64,000 bases of DNA, taken from Stutzerimonas stutzeri (GTDB lineage: Bacteria > Pseudomonadota > Gammaproteobacteria > Pseudomonadales > Pseudomonadaceae). Location: positions 351,581 to 415,580 of the forward strand of contig NZ_CP007441.1 in assembly GCF_000590475.1 (NCBI RefSeq). The letters run 5' to 3'. This document shows, one piece after another, positions 17,562-26,847 of the stretch (its first letter is position 1; the number at the start of each line of letters is the position of its first letter). Below the pieces are notes generated by a model that saw only the letters and a program-made list of their open reading frames with translations, was not told the origin of the DNA and ran no database searches. A program made the position numbers and the translations under genes.

Positions 17562-18458
17562 TCAGCTCGTTTTCGTCGCGTAATCCAGCACGATTCCGGC
17601 AAGAATCGCCAGCCCGGCCCAGTGGTTGTGCAGGAAAGCCTTGAAGCAGGCCTGCGGCTTGCGCGAGCGGGTTTTCCAGAATTCCCAGGCGAAGCAGGCC
17701 GCGGCGATGCTGAGTCCCAGGTGGAACCATTGCCCCAGCTCGAAACGTACGCCAGCCAAAATCAAGCAGAACAGGGCGAGACCCTGGAGGGTGGCGATGA
17801 TCAGCCGGTCGGCTTCGCCGAATAGAATGGCGGTGGATTTGATGCCGATCTTCAGATCGTCTTCGCGGTCGGCCATCGCATAGTAGGTGTCGTAGCCCAC
17901 CGTCCAGACCACGTTGGCGATGAACAGCAGCCAGGCTTCCGGTGGCAGCTCACCGCGCTCGGCGGTAAATGCCATCAGCATGCCCCAGGAAAACGCCGCA
18001 CCGAGCACCACCTGCGGGTAGTAGGTGTAGCGCTTCATGAAGGGGTAGAGCGCGGCGACGCCGAGGGCGCCGAAGGACAGCCAGATGGTCGCGGCGTTGG
18101 TCAGCAACACCAGACCGAAGCTGAGGGCGACAAGAATGGCGAAGAGGATCCAGGCTTCCTTCGGCGTGACCTTGCCAGTGGCCAGCGGTCGGCCCTTGGT
18201 GCGGCTGACGTGACCGTCGAGATTCCTATCGGCGAAGTCATTGATCACACAGCCGGCGGCGCGCATCAGCACGACGCCGAGCACGAAAATCACCACGTTC
18301 TTGACGCTCGGGGAGCCCTCACCCGCAATCCACAGCGCCCAGAGCGTCGGCCACAGCAGCAGATAGGTGCCGATCGGACGATCCAGGCGCATCAGCTGGA
18401 TGAAGTCCCAGGCGCGTGGATGGAGGCGATTGCTCGATTGCAGAAGCTTCTGATACAC
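17562..18458 (-). CDS. ubiA: 4-hydroxybenzoate octaprenyltransferase
   Basis: A 298-aa polytopic prenyltransferase that attaches the polyprenyl tail to 4-hydroxybenzoate in ubiquinone synthesis. Both Asp-rich diphosphate-binding motifs are visible (INDFADRNLDGHV and the DTYYAMADREDD region). The GTG at 18458 is preferred: GGAG lies 6 nt upstream and the following sequence (VYQKLLQSSNRLHPRAWDF) matches the usual N-terminus. A TTG 30 nt upstream has no such site. It lies 48 bp downstream of ubiC. Confidence 0.95.
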   Translation of the reverse strand: MYQKLLQSSNRLHPRAWDFIQLMRLDRPIGTYLLLWPTLWALWIAGEGSPSVKNVVIFVLGVVLMRAAGCVINDFADRNLDGHVSRTKGRPLATGKVTPKEAWILFAILVALSFGLVLLTNAATIWLSFGALGVAALYPFMKRYTYYPQVVLGAAFSWGMLMAFTAERGELPPEAWLLFIANVVWTVGYDTYYAMADREDDLKIGIKSTAILFGEADRLIIATLQGLALFCLILAGVRFELGQWFHLGLSIAAACFAWEFWKTRSRKPQACFKAFLHNHWAGLAILAGIVLDYATKTS

Positions 18459-18506
18459 GGCGGTCTCCGATCGGTGAGGGTGGGTCAAGGACAGTCTGTG
18501 CCGGGC

Positions 18507-19046
18507 TCAGGTCTCGATCCGTGCGGCTCGCCACAGGGCCGGCAGAAAGACCTCGGCGACCAGTACGCGCAGGTCGCCCTGGCTGAAGCAGGAGCGGCGG
18601 GCCCAGAGTTGCGGTTGACGAACTTCGTCTGGCAGCCAGCTTTCGGGGTATTGGCGAGCCTGTAGCGTGCCACGGCTGAACGCCGGATCGGTGAACAGCA
18701 ATTCACCCAGCGAGCGGCTGCCCAGGTGCGGCAGATCCAGCCCGGACTGTTCCAGCGCACTGCGCGCGGCGACGCTGCGGGCGAAGATCCATGGCTCCTG
18801 ATGCCCGCGCAGGTAGACCTCGCGAATCCACCCGTGGCTGCCGTTGGCGACACCCAGCGCTACGCATTCGTCATCGCGCAGCGCCTGCCAGCCCTCGGCG
18901 AGCGGCGTCACGCTGAACGCGCCTTTGGCCAGTTGCGTCAGGCGTCGGGTGAGCGAGCCTTTGTCGACGTAAAGCCAGTCGTGCAGGTCAGGGGCGAGTG
19001 GGGCGGGGAGGCGGTCGGCGGGCAACCAGTCTAGTGAGTCAGGCAC
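18507..19046 (-). CDS. ubiC: Chorismate pyruvate-lyase
   Basis: A 179-aa cytoplasmic enzyme that converts chorismate to 4-hydroxybenzoate and pyruvate, the substrate for UbiA encoded just downstream. The family pattern includes the active-site Arg of the REVYLRG strand and VAEVFLPAL at the end. Translation starts at a GTG. It forms a ubiCA operon that runs toward phoB. Confidence 0.93.
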   Translation of the reverse strand: MPDSLDWLPADRLPAPLAPDLHDWLYVDKGSLTRRLTQLAKGAFSVTPLAEGWQALRDDECVALGVANGSHGWIREVYLRGHQEPWIFARSVAARSALEQSGLDLPHLGSRSLGELLFTDPAFSRGTLQARQYPESWLPDEVRQPQLWARRSCFSQGDLRVLVAEVFLPALWRAARIET

Positions 19047-19178
19047 GAGCAGTAACGGGCAGCGAAAAGAAGCGGCGAGTCTAGCATGGGCCCAAGCGGC
19101 CGCCTGAGGCTGGGAGCTCGAGCCGCAAGAAAAACCGGACAGGTTACCAATGGCACTCCGCTTGCCCCGGCCGTCTTT

Positions 19179-19949
19179 TTACGTCCAGCCTTCCAGCCGC
19201 ATCGTGGCGCGCACCAGGCGCTGCTCCTCCTGTTCGATCTCCTTGAGGTTGTCGCGAATGCTGTGGATATGGTCGCGGGCCGCGCGTTGTGCCTGGTCCG
19301 GCAGACGCTCGGTGACGGCGTGGAACAGCCGCGAATGCTGCCGGTCGATCTGCCGCTTCTGCAGTGGCCGGTGATAGAGGTTGTTCACCGAGGCAAATAC
19401 CGTGGAGAGCATCAGATCAGTCAGCGACTGCAGCGTATGCACCAGAACCGGGTTGTGCGAGGCCTCGCTGACAGCCAGATGAAAGGCATGGTCGAGGCGG
19501 GCGTGCTCCCGCGGGTCGGCCGCTTCTTCAGCATGCGCGGCGAGCATTTCTTCGTAGCGACGGCGTAGCAGGATGAAGTCGGCCTCGGTGCCGCGCAGCG
19601 CTGCCAGGCGCGCCGACTCGCCCTCAAGCAGGGCGCGGACTTCGAGCAGATCATAGAGGGTGCGCGGCTGTGAGTTGAACAGATGCATCAGTGGGCTTGC
19701 GTCCTGTTCGCCGGACAGCCTCGCCACGTGGGAGCCGCGCCCTTGGGCGGTTTCGATAATGCCGCGGCCGCGGAGCACGCGCAGACCTTCGCGCAGCGCC
19801 GAGCGCGAGATGCCGAGCTTTTCGCATAGGCGTCGCTCGGACGGCAGCGTCTGGCCGACCTTGAGTACGCCATCGACGATCAGGCGCTCGATGCGCTCGG
19901 CCACTATGTCCGCCAGCTGGCGGCGTTCCTGAGTATTTTCAATCAGCAT
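19179..19949 (-). CDS. glcC: GlcC-type GntR/FCD transcriptional regulator
   Basis: A 256-aa regulator. The N-terminal winged helix (QLADIVAERIERLIVDGVLKVGQTLPSERRLCEKLGISRSALREGL motif region) is followed by an all-helical FCD ligand domain with metal-binding Asp/His residues (ARLDHAFHLAVSEASHN). In this family acidic ligands such as glycolate or lactate control DNA binding. It is divergent from glcDEFGBA, and two identical palindromes lie in the shared intergenic region. The ATG at 19949 was chosen because the upstream extension runs through the first palindrome. Confidence 0.92.
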   Translation of the reverse strand: MLIENTQERRQLADIVAERIERLIVDGVLKVGQTLPSERRLCEKLGISRSALREGLRVLRGRGIIETAQGRGSHVARLSGEQDASPLMHLFNSQPRTLYDLLEVRALLEGESARLAALRGTEADFILLRRRYEEMLAAHAEEAADPREHARLDHAFHLAVSEASHNPVLVHTLQSLTDLMLSTVFASVNNLYHRPLQKRQIDRQHSRLFHAVTERLPDQAQRAARDHIHSIRDNLKEIEQEEQRLVRATMRLEGWT

Positions 19950-19963
19950 AATAGAGCTCAACC

Positions 19964-19978
19964 ACTGGTAGGACCAGT
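19964..19978. promoter_or_regulatory. GlcC operator, copy 1
   Basis: Perfect 15-bp palindrome ACTGGTAGGACCAGT (6-bp arms around AGG), 14 bp upstream of glcC. It matches the TGGT-N3-ACCA architecture recognised by FadR/PdhR/LldR-type GntR proteins. An identical copy lies 94 bp away on the glcD side. Confidence 0.75.
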
Positions 19979-20071
19979 TTGGCGGAAGTCTACCGCATCC
20001 AGCCATAACCCGGTGCGAGGTCCCGTTATTTGGGCATTTTAGATCCGTAGATCGAAAGGGTCGTGAAAGAA

Positions 20072-20086
20072 ACTGGTAGGACCAGT
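20072..20086. promoter_or_regulatory. GlcC operator, copy 2
   Basis: Second identical ACTGGTAGGACCAGT palindrome, 99 bp before the glcD start. The centre-to-centre distance from copy 1 is 108 bp, close to ten DNA turns, which would suit looping or coordinate control of glcC and glcD. Confidence 0.75.
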
Positions 20087-20185
20087 GGTTTTCGAGGTGG
20101 ACGGCAGCAAGGTGTCGGACTAATGATGCGTCAAACCACCGCAGCTGGCCGTGCTGACGGTGAACGAAAGAAGAGCCTGACTGCC

Positions 20186-21685
20186 ATGAATATCCTCTAC
20201 GACGAACGCGTCGACGGCGAGCTGCCCAAGGTCGACAAGGCGGCGCTGCTGGCCGACCTGCAGGCGCAACTGCCCGGTATGGACATTCTCCACCGTGGCG
20301 AAGATCTCAAACCGTACGAGTGCGATGGTCTGTCCGCCTACCGCACCACGCCGATGCTGGTGGTGCTGCCCGAGCGTATCGAGCAGGTCGAAACGCTGCT
20401 GAAAATCGCCCACAAGCGTGGCGTGCCAGTGGTGGCGCGCGGGGCCGGGACCGGTCTGTCCGGCGGTGCGCTGCCGTTGGAGCAAGGCATCCTGCTGGTC
20501 ATGGCGCGCTTCAACAAGATTCTCGAAGTCGACCCGGCCGGTCGCTTCGCTCGCGTCCAGCCCGGTGTGCGTAATCTGGCGATTTCCCAAGCGGCGGCGC
20601 CCTATGACCTCTATTACGCCCCGGATCCCTCGTCACAGATCGCCTGCTCCATCGGCGGCAACGTCGCTGAGAACGCAGGTGGCGTGCACTGCCTGAAATA
20701 CGGGCTGACCGTGCACAACCTACTCAAGGTCGAGATCCTCACCGTCGAAGGCGAGCGCATGGTGCTGGGCTCCGACGCGTTGGATTCGCCGGGCTTCGAC
20801 CTGCTGGCGCTGTTCACAGGCTCCGAGGGCATGCTCGGTATCGTCACCGAAGTCACGGTCAAATTGCTGCCAAAACCGCAGGTGGCCAAGGTGCTGCTGG
20901 CGGCATTCGACTCGGTGGAGAAGGCCGGGCGCGCGGTCGGCGACATCATCGCGGCGGGCATCATCCCCGGCGGCCTCGAGATGATGGACAACCTGTCGAT
21001 CCGCGCCGCTGAAGATTTCATCCATGCCGGTTACCCGGTGGATGCCGAGGCGATTCTGCTCTGCGAACTCGATGGCGTCGAAGCGGACGTTCACGACGAC
21101 TGCGCTCGCGTCGGCGAGGTGCTCAAGCTGGCCGGCGCCACCGAAGTGCGGCTAGCCAAGGACGAGGCCGAGCGGGTCAAGTTCTGGGCCGGACGCAAGA
21201 ATGCCTTCCCCGCGGTCGGGCGGATTTCGCCAGATTACTACTGCATGGACGGCACCATCCCACGACGCGAGCTGCCAGGCGTGCTCAAGGGCATCAGTGA
21301 TCTTTCCGCCGAATACGGCCTGCGCGTGGCCAACGTGTTCCACGCCGGCGACGGCAACATGCACCCGCTTATCCTCTTCGATGCCAACACCGAGGGCGAG
21401 CTGGAGCGCGCCGAGGCGCTGGGCGGCAAGATTCTCGAGCTTTGCGTCAAGGTCGGTGGCTCGATCACCGGCGAGCACGGCGTCGGGCGCGAGAAGATCA
21501 ACCAGATGTGCGCCCAGTTCAATGCCGACGAGCTGACCCTGTTCCACGCGGTGAAAGCGGCGTTCGACCCCAGCGGACTGCTCAATCCTGGCAAGAACAT
21601 CCCGACGCTGCATCGCTGCGCCGAATTCGGCGGCATGCACGTTCATGGCGGACAGTTGCCCTTCCCTGAACTGGAGCGCTTCTGA
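20186..21685 (+). CDS. glcD: Glycolate oxidase subunit GlcD (FAD-linked)
   Basis: 499 aa, the same length as E. coli GlcD. It has a PCMH-type FAD-binding domain (VVARGAGTGLSGGALP; GGNVAENAGGVHCLKYG) and the FAD-oxidase C-terminal domain ending SGLLNPGKNIP, with GDGNMHPLI and GEHGVGREK. It catalyses glycolate to glyoxylate oxidation together with GlcE and GlcF, feeding electrons to the quinone pool. The ATG at 20186 was chosen because the upstream open frame contains the second operator. It is translationally coupled to glcE (TGATG). Confidence 0.95.
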   Translation: MNILYDERVDGELPKVDKAALLADLQAQLPGMDILHRGEDLKPYECDGLSAYRTTPMLVVLPERIEQVETLLKIAHKRGVPVVARGAGTGLSGGALPLEQGILLVMARFNKILEVDPAGRFARVQPGVRNLAISQAAAPYDLYYAPDPSSQIACSIGGNVAENAGGVHCLKYGLTVHNLLKVEILTVEGERMVLGSDALDSPGFDLLALFTGSEGMLGIVTEVTVKLLPKPQVAKVLLAAFDSVEKAGRAVGDIIAAGIIPGGLEMMDNLSIRAAEDFIHAGYPVDAEAILLCELDGVEADVHDDCARVGEVLKLAGATEVRLAKDEAERVKFWAGRKNAFPAVGRISPDYYCMDGTIPRRELPGVLKGISDLSAEYGLRVANVFHAGDGNMHPLILFDANTEGELERAEALGGKILELCVKVGGSITGEHGVGREKINQMCAQFNADELTLFHAVKAAFDPSGLLNPGKNIPTLHRCAEFGGMHVHGGQLPFPELERF

Positions 21686-22743
21686 TGACGGTTTCCTTCG
21701 ACGACAGCCAGCAGCTGCTCGACCAAGTCAACCAGGCGTTGGCCAGCAACACCCCACTGCGTATTCAGGGTGGCGGCAGCAAAGCATTTCTCGGTCGCGA
21801 GGTGCAGGGCACGCTGCTCGACACGCGCGCCCATCGCGGCATCGTGACCTACGACCCGACCGAACTGGTGGTCACTGCCCGCGCCGGCACGCCGTTGGCG
21901 GAGTTGGAAGCGGCCCTCGACGAAGCCAACCAGATGTTGCCGTGCGAACCGCCGCACCTGGGCGAAGGCGCCACCGTTGGCGGGATGATCGCGGCGGGCC
22001 TGTCCGGTCCGCGCCGGCCCTGGAGCGGCTCGGTGCGCGATTTCGTGCTCGGCTCGCGGGTGATTACCGGCCATGGCAAGCACCTGCGATTCGGCGGCGA
22101 AGTGATGAAGAACGTCGCCGGCTACGACCTGTCGCGCCTCATGGCCGGCAGCTTCGGTTGCCTCGGCGTGATTACCGAGGTATCGCTCAAGGTGCTGCCC
22201 AAGGCGCGCCTATGCCGCAGCCTGCGGGTCGAGATGCCGGTTGACCGTGCGCTGCTCAATCTCGCCGAATGGGGCCAGCAACCGGTGCCGATCACCGCGG
22301 CCAGCCATGACGGCCAGGCACTGCATCTGCGACTGGAAGGCGGCGAAGGTTCGGTCAACGCCGCCTGTGACCGCATCGGTGGCGAGGCACTGGACGTTGG
22401 CTACTGGAATGACTTGCGCGAACAGCGCCTGGGCTTTTTCAGTGACGCCCGGCCGCTGTGGCGCCTGTCGCTGCCCACCGACACACCGGTACTGGCGCTG
22501 CCCGGCGAGCAGCTGATCGACTGGGGCGGTGCCCAACGCTGGCTCAAATCCGATGCCGATGCTCAGGCCATTCGCAGCATCGTCAGTGAAGTCGGCGGAC
22601 ATGCCATCTGCTTTACCGCTGGCGCTACCAGCAGCCCGTTCCAGCCGTTGGCCGAGCCGTTGCTGCGCTACCACCGTCAGTTGAAGACGCAACTCGACCC
22701 GCAGGGGATCTTCAACCCCGGCCGCATGTATTCCGAGGTCTAG
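21685..22743 (+). CDS. glcE: Glycolate oxidase FAD-binding subunit GlcE
   Basis: 352 aa. It has a second PCMH FAD-binding domain (PLRIQGGGSKAFLGR; GATVGGMIAAGLSGPRRPW; NVAGYDLSRLMAGSFGCLGV) but lacks the long C-terminal catalytic domain of GlcD, as usual for GlcE. It is required for glycolate oxidase activity in the GlcDEF complex. It starts within the glcD stop codon (TGATG) and ends 8 bp before glcF. Confidence 0.94.
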   Translation: MTVSFDDSQQLLDQVNQALASNTPLRIQGGGSKAFLGREVQGTLLDTRAHRGIVTYDPTELVVTARAGTPLAELEAALDEANQMLPCEPPHLGEGATVGGMIAAGLSGPRRPWSGSVRDFVLGSRVITGHGKHLRFGGEVMKNVAGYDLSRLMAGSFGCLGVITEVSLKVLPKARLCRSLRVEMPVDRALLNLAEWGQQPVPITAASHDGQALHLRLEGGEGSVNAACDRIGGEALDVGYWNDLREQRLGFFSDARPLWRLSLPTDTPVLALPGEQLIDWGGAQRWLKSDADAQAIRSIVSEVGGHAICFTAGATSSPFQPLAEPLLRYHRQLKTQLDPQGIFNPGRMYSEV

Positions 22744-22751
22744 TCCTAACC

Positions 22752-23969
22752 ATGCAAACGAATCTGAGTGAGGCCGCGAAGAAGCTGCCACGGGCGGAGG
22801 AGGCCGAGAGCATCCTGCGCTCCTGCGTGCATTGCGGCTTCTGCAACGCCACCTGCCCGACCTATCAGCTGCTCGGCGATGAGCTGGATGGCCCGCGCGG
22901 GCGCATCTACCTGATGAAGCAGATGTTCGAAGGCGGCGAAGTCACCGAGAGCACCCAGACCCACCTGGACCGCTGCCTGACCTGCCGTAACTGCGAAACC
23001 ACCTGCCCGTCCGGCGTGCAGTACCACAACCTGCTGGATATCGGCCGCGACTTCATGGAGCAGCAGGTGCAGCGCTCGGCGCGCGAACGCCTGCTGCGCA
23101 CTGGGCTGCGCACCGTGCTGCCACGTCCGGGCCTGTTCAAGGCCCTGCTCGGCACCGGCAACGCGCTGCGTCCCTTGATGCCCGACACGCTCAAGTCACA
23201 CATGCCGCGCCAGATCACCCCGGCCAAGCCGCGCCCGCAGGTGTTGCATACGCGTCGCGTGCTGATGCTCGAAGGTTGCGTGCAGCCAAGTCTGTCGCCT
23301 AACACCAATGCTGCGACGGCTCGCGTGCTCGATCGTCTTGGCATCAGCGTGAGCTCGGCGCGCGAGGCGGGTTGCTGCGGCGCGGTGGACTATCACCTGA
23401 ATGCTCAGGAAGCCGGATTAGACCGTGCGCGGCGCAACATCGACGCCTGGTGGCCGGCCATCGAAGGCGGCGCTGAAGCCATCGTGCAGACCGCCAGCGG
23501 TTGCGGTGCGTTCATCAAGGACTATGGTCATCTGTTACGGGACGACCCGGCCTACGCGACCAAAGCAGCTCGGGTAAGCATGCTGGCTAAGGATCTGGTT
23601 GAAGTGATGCGCAGCGCCGAGCTCGAGCGGCTGAACGTAAAGGCCGACAAGCGCATGGCCTTTCATTGCCCGTGCACCTTGCAGCACGCACAGAAGCTCG
23701 GCGGCGCGGTCGAAGACGTGCTCACCCGGCTCGGCTTCCAGCTCACCGCGGTGCCCGATGCGCATCTGTGCTGTGGCTCGGCGGGCAGCTATTCGATCAC
23801 CCAGCCAGTGCTGTCCAAGCAATTGCGCGACAACAAGCTCACTGCGCTGGAAAGCGGCAAACCTGAAGTCATCGTCACCGCCAACATCGGTTGCCAGACG
23901 CACCTCGACGGTGCCGGGCGAACACCGGTCAGGCACTGGATCGAGATCGTCGAGGAGGCGATGCAGTAA
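22752..23969 (+). CDS. glcF: Glycolate oxidase iron-sulfur subunit GlcF
   Basis: 405 aa. Two [4Fe-4S] motifs near the N-terminus (CVHCGFCNATCP and CLTCRNCETTCP) are followed by two cysteine-rich CCG domains (EAGCCGAVDYH; HLCCGSAGSYS). It carries electrons from the GlcDE flavins toward quinone and is membrane-associated. It is the third gene of the glc operon. Confidence 0.95.
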   Translation: MQTNLSEAAKKLPRAEEAESILRSCVHCGFCNATCPTYQLLGDELDGPRGRIYLMKQMFEGGEVTESTQTHLDRCLTCRNCETTCPSGVQYHNLLDIGRDFMEQQVQRSARERLLRTGLRTVLPRPGLFKALLGTGNALRPLMPDTLKSHMPRQITPAKPRPQVLHTRRVLMLEGCVQPSLSPNTNAATARVLDRLGISVSSAREAGCCGAVDYHLNAQEAGLDRARRNIDAWWPAIEGGAEAIVQTASGCGAFIKDYGHLLRDDPAYATKAARVSMLAKDLVEVMRSAELERLNVKADKRMAFHCPCTLQHAQKLGGAVEDVLTRLGFQLTAVPDAHLCCGSAGSYSITQPVLSKQLRDNKLTALESGKPEVIVTANIGCQTHLDGAGRTPVRHWIEIVEEAMQ

Positions 23970-24019
23970 CCCCAAACCCCAATCGCGCCGTGACGCACAT
24001 CGAATCGACAGGAGAGAAC

Positions 24020-24424
24020 ATGAAAACCAAAGCCATGCTGACTCAGACCGAAGTGACCGCCATCCTGGCCGCCGCGCGTACCGAAGCGCAGAACAACGGC
24101 TGGGCCGTGACCATCGTGGTGGCCGATGACGGTGGCCACCCGCTGGCGCTTGAGCGTCTGGACGGCTGTGCTCCGATCGCCTCCTACATCGCCACCGAAA
24201 AGGCACGCAGCGCCGCGGTCGGTCGTCGCGAAACCAAGGGCTACGAGGATATGGTCAACGGCGGTCGCAACGCCTTCCTGTCCGCCCCAGTGGTCTGCTC
24301 GCTGGAAGGCGGTGTGCCGGTGATCGTCGATGGTCAGGTGATCGGCTCGGTCGGCGTCTCCGGCGTTACCGCCACGCAAGATGCACAGGTAGCCAAGGCC
24401 GGCGTCGCGGCAGTCGCCAACTGA
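24020..24424 (+). CDS. glcG: GlcG/HbpS-like heme-degrading domain protein
   Basis: A 134-aa GlcG (DUF336) protein with the family pattern VTIVVADDGGHPLALERLDG, AARSAAVGRRET-like middle and PVIVDGQVIGSVGVSG. The ATG at 24020 has a GGAGAG ribosome site; the longer open frame overlaps glcF in another frame. It is encoded between glcF and glcB, as in the E. coli glc operon. Its role in glycolate metabolism is not established. Confidence 0.9.
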   Translation: MKTKAMLTQTEVTAILAAARTEAQNNGWAVTIVVADDGGHPLALERLDGCAPIASYIATEKARSAAVGRRETKGYEDMVNGGRNAFLSAPVVCSLEGGVPVIVDGQVIGSVGVSGVTATQDAQVAKAGVAAVAN

Positions 24425-24447
24425 TCGACGAAATTCAGGAGAAGAAC

Positions 24448-26631
24448 ATGACCGAACGCGTAACCCTGGGTCGCCTGCAGGTGGCGGCCAACCTGCACCG
24501 TTTCGTCGAAGACGAAGTCCTGCCCGGTACCGGTGTCGAGGCGGCCGCTTTCTGGAGCGGTTTCGATCAACTGGTCCACGACCTGGCGCCGAAGAACCGC
24601 GCCCTGCTTGCCGAGCGCGATCGCCTGCAGGTCGAACTGGACGACTGGCACCGCAGCAATCCCGGCCCGATCAGCGACATGCCGGCCTATCGCGCCTTCC
24701 TCGAATCCATCGGCTACCTGCAGCCCGAGCCGGGCGAGGTGAAGATCAGCACCAGCAATGTCGACAGCGAAATCACCACCCAGGCCGGCCCGCAGCTGGT
24801 AGTGCCGATCGGCAACGCGCGTTATGCGCTGAACGCCGCCAACGCCCGCTGGGGCTCGCTGTATGACGCGCTCTACGGCACCGATGCCATCAGCGAAGAG
24901 AACGGCGCGCAGAAGGGCCCCGGCTACAACGAAGTACGCGGCGCCAAGGTCATCGCCTTCGCGCGCAACGTCCTCGATCAGGCCGCGCCGCTGGCCGAAG
25001 GCAGCCATGCCGATTCCGTCAGCTACCGCGTGCAGGACGGCCAGCTCAAGGTCACCCTGGAGAACGGTAGCGTCACCGGCCTGAAGCAGCCGGAGAAGTT
25101 CGTTGGCTACCAAGGCGAAGCCCTCGAGCCGAAGGCCGTGCTGCTGAAGAACAACGGCTTACACCTCGAGATTCAGATCGATCCGAACAGCCCGATCGGC
25201 CAGACTGATGCCGCCGGGGTCAAGGATCTAGTGGTAGAGGCCGCCGTCACCACCATCATGGACTGCGAAGACTCCACCGCCGCGGTCGACGCGGACGACA
25301 AGGTGCTGGTCTACCGCAACTGGCTGGGCCTGATGAAGGGCGACCTGGTCGAAGACCTGGAGAAGGGCGGCAAGCGCATCACCCGGCGCCTGAACGAGGA
25401 TCGTGAATACACCGCAGCCGACGGCTCGAACCTGACGCTGCATGGCCGTTCGTTGCTGTTCATCCGCAACGTCGGGCATCTGATGACCAATCCGGCGATC
25501 ATCGACGGCGAAGGCCACGAGATTCCCGAAGGCATCATGGATGGTGTGATCACCAGCCTGATCGCCAAGCATGACCAACAGCGCAAGGGCAACTCGCGCA
25601 CCGGTTCGATGTACATCGTCAAGCCGAAGATGCATGGCCCGGCCGAAGTGGCCTTCACTGATGAGTTGTTCGGTCGCGTCGAGGACTTGATCGGTCTGCC
25701 GCGCCACACCCTCAAGGTCGGCATCATGGACGAGGAGCGCCGTACCAGTATCAACCTCAAGGCCTGTATTGGCGCTGCTAAGAATCGTGTGGCGTTCATC
25801 AACACCGGCTTCCTCGACCGCACTGGCGATGAGATGCACAGCATCATGGAAGCCGGCGCCGTGCTGCGTAAGGGCGACATGAAGAGCACCGCCTGGATCC
25901 AGGCCTACGAGCGCAACAACGTGCTGGTCGGCCTGAACTGCGGCCTGCGCGGCAAGGCGCAGATCGGCAAGGGCATGTGGGCGATGCCGGACCTGATGGC
26001 GGCCATGCTCGAGCAGAAGATCGCCCATCCCAAGGCTGGCGCCAACACCGCCTGGGTACCGTCCCCCACCGGCGCCGCGCTGCACGCGTTGCACTATCAC
26101 CAGGTCGACGTGCAGGCCGTTCAGGCCGAATTGGAAAAGGTTGACCTGTCTACCGAGCGCGAGCAATTGACCAATGACCTGCTGACCATCCCGGTCGCAC
26201 CTGAGCGCAACTGGACGGCCGAGGCGATCCAGCAAGAATTGGACAATAACTGTCAGGGCATCCTCGGTTACGTGGTCCGTTGGGTCGAGCAGGGCGTCGG
26301 TTGCTCCAAGGTGCCGGACATCCATGACGTCGGCCTGATGGAAGATCGCGCCACGCTGCGTATCTCCAGCCAGCACCTAGCCAACTGGCTGCGCCACGGT
26401 GTGGTCGGCGAGGCGCAGGTTCGCGAAACCCTGGAGCGCATGGCCAAGGTGGTCGACCAGCAGAACGCCGGTGATCCGCTCTATCGCCCGATGGCCGCTG
26501 ACTATGCCCAGTCGGCTGCTTTTCAAGCGGCATGCGATTTGGTGTTCAAGGGCCGCGAGCAGCCGAGCGGCTACACCGAGCCGCTGCTGCACGCTTGGCG
26601 TCAGCGCTTCAAGCAGCAGAAGGGAGTTTGA
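24448..26631 (+). CDS. glcB: Malate synthase G
   Basis: A 727-aa monomeric enzyme that condenses glyoxylate (from glycolate oxidase) with acetyl-CoA to malate. Signature regions include TTIMDCEDSTAAVDADDK, SMYIVKPKMHGP, KVGIMDEERRTSINLKACI and the PTGAALHALHYH segment. It follows glcG by 23 bp with an AGGAGA ribosome site. A terminator hairpin lies 56 bp after the stop, so transcription of glcA may be partly uncoupled. Confidence 0.97.
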   Translation: MTERVTLGRLQVAANLHRFVEDEVLPGTGVEAAAFWSGFDQLVHDLAPKNRALLAERDRLQVELDDWHRSNPGPISDMPAYRAFLESIGYLQPEPGEVKISTSNVDSEITTQAGPQLVVPIGNARYALNAANARWGSLYDALYGTDAISEENGAQKGPGYNEVRGAKVIAFARNVLDQAAPLAEGSHADSVSYRVQDGQLKVTLENGSVTGLKQPEKFVGYQGEALEPKAVLLKNNGLHLEIQIDPNSPIGQTDAAGVKDLVVEAAVTTIMDCEDSTAAVDADDKVLVYRNWLGLMKGDLVEDLEKGGKRITRRLNEDREYTAADGSNLTLHGRSLLFIRNVGHLMTNPAIIDGEGHEIPEGIMDGVITSLIAKHDQQRKGNSRTGSMYIVKPKMHGPAEVAFTDELFGRVEDLIGLPRHTLKVGIMDEERRTSINLKACIGAAKNRVAFINTGFLDRTGDEMHSIMEAGAVLRKGDMKSTAWIQAYERNNVLVGLNCGLRGKAQIGKGMWAMPDLMAAMLEQKIAHPKAGANTAWVPSPTGAALHALHYHQVDVQAVQAELEKVDLSTEREQLTNDLLTIPVAPERNWTAEAIQQELDNNCQGILGYVVRWVEQGVGCSKVPDIHDVGLMEDRATLRISSQHLANWLRHGVVGEAQVRETLERMAKVVDQQNAGDPLYRPMAADYAQSAAFQAACDLVFKGREQPSGYTEPLLHAWRQRFKQQKGV

Positions 26632-26686
26632 GGGTATTCATGAGATTGCTGATGGCTGGCCCAGGTCGGCCATTGGCGTAATTTGC

Positions 26687-26721
26687 AAGCCCCGGGCGCT
26701 TAAAAGGCGTCCGGGGCTTTT
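26687..26721 (+). terminator. Terminator-like hairpin after glcB
   Basis: AAGCCCCGG and CCGGGGCTT arms flank a partly paired GCGC/GGCG centre and are followed by TTT. It resembles an intrinsic or attenuating terminator between glcB and glcA. Confidence 0.6.
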
Positions 26722-26847
26722 GAGCATGGGGGCGGTCGGCGATGTGCTGACCGGTACCTTTGGCCGGCGTCATCGAGCGTTGGCCATGCGTGGAGCCGGG
26801 CTTTCCCGGATAGAAGTGGTTCACAACAAAAAACAAGGAACCCAACA

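Noticed and set aside
25228..26376. 382-aa minus-strand open frame
   Set aside because: Antisense to malate synthase G; composition is typical of a shadow frame.
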